Source of the DNA: an uncultured Phascolarctobacterium sp.
Lineage (GTDB): Bacteria; Bacillota; Negativicutes; Acidaminococcales; Acidaminococcaceae
Length of the DNA stretch: 64,000 nucleotides
Assembly (NCBI GenBank): GCA_947589605.1
Contig: CANQBR010000005.1
Location: 1-64,000, forward strand
Direction: 5' to 3'
The notes beneath the pieces were generated by a model, which was not told the DNA's origin, searched no databases, and worked only from the letters and a program-made list of their open reading frames with translations. This document shows positions 60,004-64,000 of this stretch, piece after piece. Both the position numbers and the translations under genes were made by a program. Position 1 is the first letter of the stretch, and each line of letters starts with the position of its first letter.

Positions 60004-60755
60004 GATCGATCACCTTTTTCTTTTGACGTGCCGCTCTCGGCGGCCAAAACCAAAGCTTCTTTCAGATTGACGGCGCCGCTGTATAAAGCTTTGCCGATGA
60101 TGCAGCCGGCGATAGAGGGGCCATAAGCCAGCAAAGTTTTGATATCTTCCAAAGAAGCCACGCCGCCGCTGGCTATGACCGGCAGATTAGAGGCCCGGGC
60201 CACGGCGGCAGTGGCCGCGGCATTGACACCGCTGAGGCGGCCGTCGCGGCTGATATCGGTGTAGATCAATGTGGCGACGCCTAAAGAAGCCATTTTTGCG
60301 GCCAGTTCTGCGGCAGGCACGCCGCTGTCTTCTTTCCAACCGGCGATGGCCACCCGCCCGTCTTTGGCATCGATGCCTACGGCGATGCGGCCGGGGTAAA
60401 GAAGGCAGGCTCGGCGCACCAAGTCGGGGTCCCGCACGGCAGCGCTGCCGATGATGAGGCGGCTGGCCCCCGATTCGAAAAGTTTTTCCATGGACGCAAG
60501 GCTGCGGATGCCGCCCCCTATCTGCACCGGTATCTTCACCTGTTCCAAAATACGGCGCAGCACCGGCAGATTGCGGCTCTCACCGGCCAAAGCTCCGTCC
60601 AGATCCACCAGATGGAGGAAGGAAGCTCCCATGCTCTGCCATTTCAAGGCCACTTCCGCCGGGTCGTCAAAGTAGACCGTTTCCCGATCGAAGCGGCCTT
60701 CGGTGAGGCGGACGCAGCGGCCCTTGCGGATATCGACGGCTGGATAAATGATCAT
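59997..60755 (-). CDS. hisA: Phosphoribosylformimino-5-aminoimidazole carboxamide ribotide isomerase
   Basis: 252 residues from the ATG at 60755 (overlaps hisH stop as ATGA, AAGGAG 8 bases upstream); the GTG at 60764 would fall in that signal. TIM-barrel isomerase: [19 protein letters not shown] (catalytic Asp), [41 protein letters not shown] (second Asp), and the Trp-containing loop. Close relative of HisF. Confidence 0.96.
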   Translation of the reverse strand: MIIYPAVDIRKGRCVRLTEGRFDRETVYFDDPAEVALKWQSMGASFLHLVDLDGALAGESRNLPVLRRILEQVKIPVQIGGGIRSLASMEKLFESGASRLIIGSAAVRDPDLVRRACLLYPGRIAVGIDAKDGRVAIAGWKEDSGVPAAELAAKMASLGVATLIYTDISRDGRLSGVNAAATAAVARASNLPVIASGGVASLEDIKTLLAYGPSIAGCIIGKALYSGAVNLKEALVLAAESGTSKEKGDRSC

Positions 60756-61363
60756 GGCTGCCACTCCTTAAAGGCCCGCAACAAGCTCAGGCCTGTGCTG
60801 CTCGATTTTTCCGGATGGAACTGGAAAGCTTGGATGCTGCCTCTTCCCACGGCGGCGGTGACGGTGCAGCCGTAGTCGCAGGTGGCGGTGATCAGGCTCT
60901 TATCTTCCGGTTCGGCGTGAAAACTGTGAACGAAATAAACGTAGCTGTCCTTCGTAGCAGGTAAAAGAGGGGAGGGAGAAGCCGGCTCCAACCGGTTCCA
61001 CCCCATGTGGGGGATCTTTTCTTTTGTGGGCAAGAGATGCACCTGTCCTTTGAACACACCGAGGCCCGCAACTTGCGGGGCTTCCTCGCTGCTTTCGAAG
61101 AGGACCTGCATGCCCAGGCAGATGCCGAGGAAGGGAGTGCCCTTGGCAAAGTGGCTGCGCAGGATGGGGATGAGCCCCTCCTTAGTCAAATTGGCCATGC
61201 AATCGCCGAAGGCGCCCACGCCCGGCAGGATGATCTTTTTTGCGGCGGCGATGAGAGCCGGGTCGCCGGTGACAACCGGTTCTGCTCCCACCTGAGCCAG
61301 AGCTTTGGCTACGCTGTGGAGATTCCCCATACCGTAATCGATGACGATGATCTCTTCTCGCAC
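60752..61363 (-). CDS. hisH: Imidazole glycerol phosphate synthase glutamine amidotransferase subunit
   Basis: 203 residues from a GTG start at 61363 (AAAGGAG upstream, shares a base with the hisB stop, TAGTG). Class I amidotransferase with nucleophile Cys in PFLGICLGMQVLFESS, and FQFHPEKSSSTG for the His-Glu dyad. It supplies ammonia to HisF. Start VIDYGMGNLHSVAKAL is typical. Confidence 0.96.
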   Translation of the reverse strand: MREEIIVIDYGMGNLHSVAKALAQVGAEPVVTGDPALIAAAKKIILPGVGAFGDCMANLTKEGLIPILRSHFAKGTPFLGICLGMQVLFESSEEAPQVAGLGVFKGQVHLLPTKEKIPHMGWNRLEPASPSPLLPATKDSYVYFVHSFHAEPEDKSLITATCDYGCTVTAAVGRGSIQAFQFHPEKSSSTGLSLLRAFKEWQP

Positions 61364-61968
61364 TAGAGGGCTCCTTTGCTGCTCATGACGCCCTGCACTC
61401 GAGGGTCGACGGCCGTTGCTTCGGCCAAGGCCCGAGCGAAAGCTTTGAAGATGGCTTCGATGCTGTGGTGAGTGTTGCTGCCGCCGAGCAAGCGGATGTG
61501 AAGAGTGAGGCCCGCCTCTGTGGCCAAGGCTCGGAAAAATTCTTCCGTCATCTCCGCATCGTAAATGCCCAATTGCACTTTGGGTATGTCTGCTTGAAAG
61601 ACGAGGTAGGGGCGGCCGGAAAGATCCAGCGCCACCTGAGCCAAAGCTTCATCCATGGGCAGGAGGCAGGAGCCGTAGCGATGCAGGCCGATCTTGTCGC
61701 CTATTGCCTGCCGCAGAGCCCGGCCCAGCACCAGACCGCAGTCTTCCACGGTGTGGTGGCTGTCTACGTCCAGATCGCCCACGGCGTTGAGGGTGAGATC
61801 GCAGAAACTGTGCTTGGCCAACAGGGTCAGCATGTGATCGAAGAAGCCGATGCCGGTGTTGATGTCGGCCAGGCCTTCCCCGTCCAGCCGAAGCTCGCAG
61901 GTGACACCGGTCTCCGCTGTTTGACGCTGTACGGCGGCGCAGCGGGGCTGTTCAGCGGTAACGATCAT
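61363..61968 (-). CDS. hisB: Imidazoleglycerol-phosphate dehydratase
   Basis: 201 residues; monofunctional IGPD (no phosphatase domain as in E. coli). The two His-rich signatures: GIGFFDHMLTLLAKHS then DVDSHHTVEDCGLVLG, and GGSNTHHSIEAIFKAFARAL near the C-terminus, which together bind manganese. Overlaps hisC by 4 bases. Confidence 0.97.
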   Translation of the reverse strand: MIVTAEQPRCAAVQRQTAETGVTCELRLDGEGLADINTGIGFFDHMLTLLAKHSFCDLTLNAVGDLDVDSHHTVEDCGLVLGRALRQAIGDKIGLHRYGSCLLPMDEALAQVALDLSGRPYLVFQADIPKVQLGIYDAEMTEEFFRALATEAGLTLHIRLLGGSNTHHSIEAIFKAFARALAEATAVDPRVQGVMSSKGAL

Positions 61969-63170
61969 GACAATACCTCCTCACAAAGGTCGGTCAAATG
62001 CCGTAAGATCTTTTCGTTTTCTTCCGGCAGGCCCACGCTGATGCGGATAGCCCCGCCTAAAGCAGGGTGATCGCTATAATCGCGCACCAACACGCCATGC
62101 TCTAAAAAATATTTATAGAGCAATTTGCCTGCTGCAGCCACCGGCCTATTGACGGCCTGCAGACGATCATAACGGCGGCCGTAGATGCGAGCAAAAGCCG
62201 CAACTTGCTCGCCTTTTGGGCAAAAAGTCACGAAGTTGGCAGAAGAAGGCCACACTTTAAAGCCCAAAGCGGCGATCTTTTCTGTCATTTTGTCTCTTTC
62301 AGCTTTGATCTGCGCCACCCGGGGACGATAAAGTTCTTTGTGTTGATAAACGGTCAAGGCCACGGAAAGAGTGAAGGCGTTGACGTGATAGGGGAGCAGA
62401 GCTTTGCTCAGTCCCCGTATCAGGCCCACGCTGCCCAGGGCATAACCGCAGCGCAGCCCGGCCAGACCGTAAGCCTTGGAGAAAGTGCGGAAGACCATCA
62501 AGTTGCTGTATTTGTGAAGGATGCTGAGACAGGAGCCGGCCACCTGCCACAATTTTTCCAACGGGCGGTGATCCTGAGGGTCTACTTCGCTGCTTGAGGC
62601 GAATTCCATGTAAGCTTCGTCGGCGATGACGGGGCAGGTCACATTGGCGACGATCTTCTCCATCACGGCCAAGCTGTTATAGTTGCCGGTAGGATTGTTG
62701 GGGTTGCACAAGATCAGCAAAGCCGGCTCTTCTTTGCGGCAAAAAGCTATAACTTGCTCTGCGTCAAGATAACCTTCGGGGGTGAGAGCAAAGGGAGCGG
62801 GCTGACTGTCGCTGAGAGCGGCATATTCTCCGTACATGGAGAAGGAGGGATAGGGGAAGGCCAGTTTTTTGCCCGGCCCCCCGAAAGCATAGCAGGCTCT
62901 TTCCAACAGTTCGCTGCTGCCGTTGCCGATGACTGCGCAGTTAGGGGCCACACCCAGATCTGCGGCGATGACATCGCTCAAAGTTTCTGCTTTGAGGGGA
63001 GGATAACGATTAAAGGGAAAAGCGGGAATGGCTTCGGTCACCGCAGCGACCACCGCTTCCGGCAGAGGATAGTTGCTCTCGTTGGCGTTGACGATGACGG
63101 AAGCGGGAACATGCTCCACCTGATAGTCTTCCAAAGCAGCCAGATTGCGGCGCAGCTTTATTTCTTCCAT
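61965..63170 (-). CDS. hisC: Histidinol-phosphate aminotransferase
   Basis: 401 residues, somewhat longer than the usual 350-370 because of an extended N-terminus and loop LVFRTFSKAYGLAGLRCGYALG region. Class I/II PLP aminotransferase: ILCNPNNPTGNYNSLAVME, CPVIADEAYMEFASS, and FRTFSKAYGLAG, whose Lys forms the PLP aldimine. The C-terminal DHPALGGAIRISVGLPEENEKIL carries the conserved Arg. Overlaps hisD by 13 bases. Confidence 0.95.
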   Translation of the reverse strand: MEEIKLRRNLAALEDYQVEHVPASVIVNANESNYPLPEAVVAAVTEAIPAFPFNRYPPLKAETLSDVIAADLGVAPNCAVIGNGSSELLERACYAFGGPGKKLAFPYPSFSMYGEYAALSDSQPAPFALTPEGYLDAEQVIAFCRKEEPALLILCNPNNPTGNYNSLAVMEKIVANVTCPVIADEAYMEFASSSEVDPQDHRPLEKLWQVAGSCLSILHKYSNLMVFRTFSKAYGLAGLRCGYALGSVGLIRGLSKALLPYHVNAFTLSVALTVYQHKELYRPRVAQIKAERDKMTEKIAALGFKVWPSSANFVTFCPKGEQVAAFARIYGRRYDRLQAVNRPVAAAGKLLYKYFLEHGVLVRDYSDHPALGGAIRISVGLPEENEKILRHLTDLCEEVLS

Positions 63171-64000
63171 GATTTATCTCCTTGCAGCCGCTGCCTGATA
63201 GCGGCGGCGTGGGCTCCCAGCCCCTCGGCTTCGGCCAGCGTGATGATGTCTATTGCCGCTTCGGCCAAAGCCGGGGCGGTATAAGAGATGATGCTGGTCT
63301 TTTTCATAAAAGTCTCCACATTCAGCACCGAATAAAATTTGGCGGTGCCGCCGGTGGGAAGGACATGATTGGGGCCGGCATAGTAATCGCCTAAGGGTTC
63401 GGGGGAATAACGGCCCAGAAAAACTGCTCCGGCATTGCGGATATAGGGGAGGAGGGCGAAGGGATCGGCGGTCATGAGCTCCAGATGCTCCGGGGCGGAG
63501 AGATTGGCCAGTTCCAGCATGGCCTTTTGATCGGCAGCCAAAATGATCTTGCCCTGCCCTTCGATGGCAGTGTCGGCTATGGTTCGGCGGGGAAGGCGGA
63601 CCAGTTGCTTTTCGATCTCGGTCGCCACGGCGGCGGAGATCTTAACGCTATCGGTGATGAGGATGGCGCTGGCCAGAGGATCGTGCTCCGCTTGGCTCAA
63701 CAGATCCGCCGCCAAATATGCGGGTTCGGCGCTGTCATCGGCGAGGATGAGGATCTCGCTGGGGCCGGCCAGCATGTCGATGTCGACGCTGCCGTAAACT
63801 GCTTTCTTGGCCAAAGTTACGAAGATGTTGCCGGGGCCGCTGATCTTTTCCACCTTGGGCACTGTTTCGGTGCCGTAGGCCAAAGCTGCGACGGCCTGAG
63901 CGCCGCCCATTTTGTAAATTTCCTTTAGCCCCAGCAGTTTGGCGGTGACCAGCACATAGGGATTGATCTTGCCGTCTTTGCCGGGGGGCACGGCCATGGC
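63158..64000 (-). CDS. hisD: Histidinol dehydrogenase, C-terminal part (truncated by window end)
   Basis: About 280 residues visible; the start codon lies beyond position 64000. Motifs: YKMGGAQAVAALAYGTETVPKVEKISGPGNIFVTLAKK, DIDMLAGPSEILILADDSA, DLLSQAEHDPLASAILIT, ANLSAPEHLELMT (catalytic Glu-His) and DYYAGPNHVLPTGGTAKF. NAD-dependent zinc enzyme of the last two steps. The run hisD-C-B-H-A-F-IE is one tight operon; its first genes (hisG etc.) are expected to lie to the right outside the window. Confidence 0.96.
   Translation of the reverse strand, partial: AMAVPPGKDGKINPYVLVTAKLLGLKEIYKMGGAQAVAALAYGTETVPKVEKISGPGNIFVTLAKKAVYGSVDIDMLAGPSEILILADDSAEPAYLAADLLSQAEHDPLASAILITDSVKISAAVATEIEKQLVRLPRRTIADTAIEGQGKIILAADQKAMLELANLSAPEHLELMTADPFALLPYIRNAGAVFLGRYSPEPLGDYYAGPNHVLPTGGTAKFYSVLNVETFMKKTSIISYTAPALAEAAIDIITLAEAEGLGAHAAAIRQRLQGDKSWKK

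Overview
The window carries a chromosomal replication-origin neighbourhood of a Gram-positive-lineage bacterium with GC-rich, Glu/Lys/Ala-rich coding sequence. Gene content and order (dnaA-dnaN-recF-dciA-remB-gyrB on one side; rpmH-rnpA-yidD-yidC-khpB-mnmE-mnmG-rsmG-noc-parA-parB on the other; ispE-gntR-glmU-prs-pth further out) fit a Firmicute. The DciA-type helicase loader, ZnuABC and selenium genes make me favour the Negativicutes, perhaps Acidaminococcaceae; that placement is inference from gene content, not a database match.

Layout. 0-13.7 kb is the left arm, almost entirely on the minus strand and running away from the origin: gyrA, a MmcQ/YjbR protein, a TSUP permease, thiN, a small unknown gene, gyrB, remB, a DUF721/DciA-like protein with a zinc ribbon, recF, dnaN and dnaA. 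The dnaN-dnaA gap (11.79-12.0 kb) holds five DnaA boxes, an AT-rich unwinding stretch and a DnaA-trio, i.e. a readable unwinding core. A second gene-free region (13.7-14.39 kb) before rpmH holds four copies of a 17-bp repeat. 14.2-24.6 kb is the right-hand conserved block on the plus strand: ribosomal protein L34, RNase P protein, membrane insertase, KhpB, tRNA modification enzymes MnmE/MnmG, RsmG, Noc, ParA, ParB and a DUF4446 protein, with two parS sites between noc and parA and a third upstream of a nicotinamidase gene.

25.5-30.5 kb is an AT-rich accessory segment: a RelE/Phd-type toxin-antitoxin pair, a secreted protein of unknown function, an IS30-like transposase remnant, a large exported/membrane protein with an apparent internal duplication, and two DUF805 membrane proteins. 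It ends at a strong promoter followed by a roughly 250-nt structured leader with an intrinsic terminator just upstream of znuABC. This leader is the best candidate in the window for an undescribed regulatory RNA.

31-64 kb is mostly ordinary metabolism, and most of it is on the minus strand, i.e. head-on to the fork leaving this origin: gluQ, pth, prs, glmU, a MobA-like nucleotidyltransferase, a GntR/FCD regulator, ispE, an FkbM methyltransferase paired with an unknown helical protein, a MerR regulator, a DUF401 permease, an Fbp-type ABC importer, a D-2-hydroxyacid dehydrogenase, purC (plus strand), a selenium cluster (selD, DUF3343, YedF/TusA, YedE, with a divergent cysteine-desulfurase-like gene), an MFS transporter with an ArsR regulator, and a tightly overlapped his operon (hisD-C-B-H-A-F-IE) whose first visible gene runs off the window end.

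No rRNA, tRNA, CRISPR array or intact insertion sequence was seen. Functional calls rest on motifs and gene context read by eye; no homology search was run.
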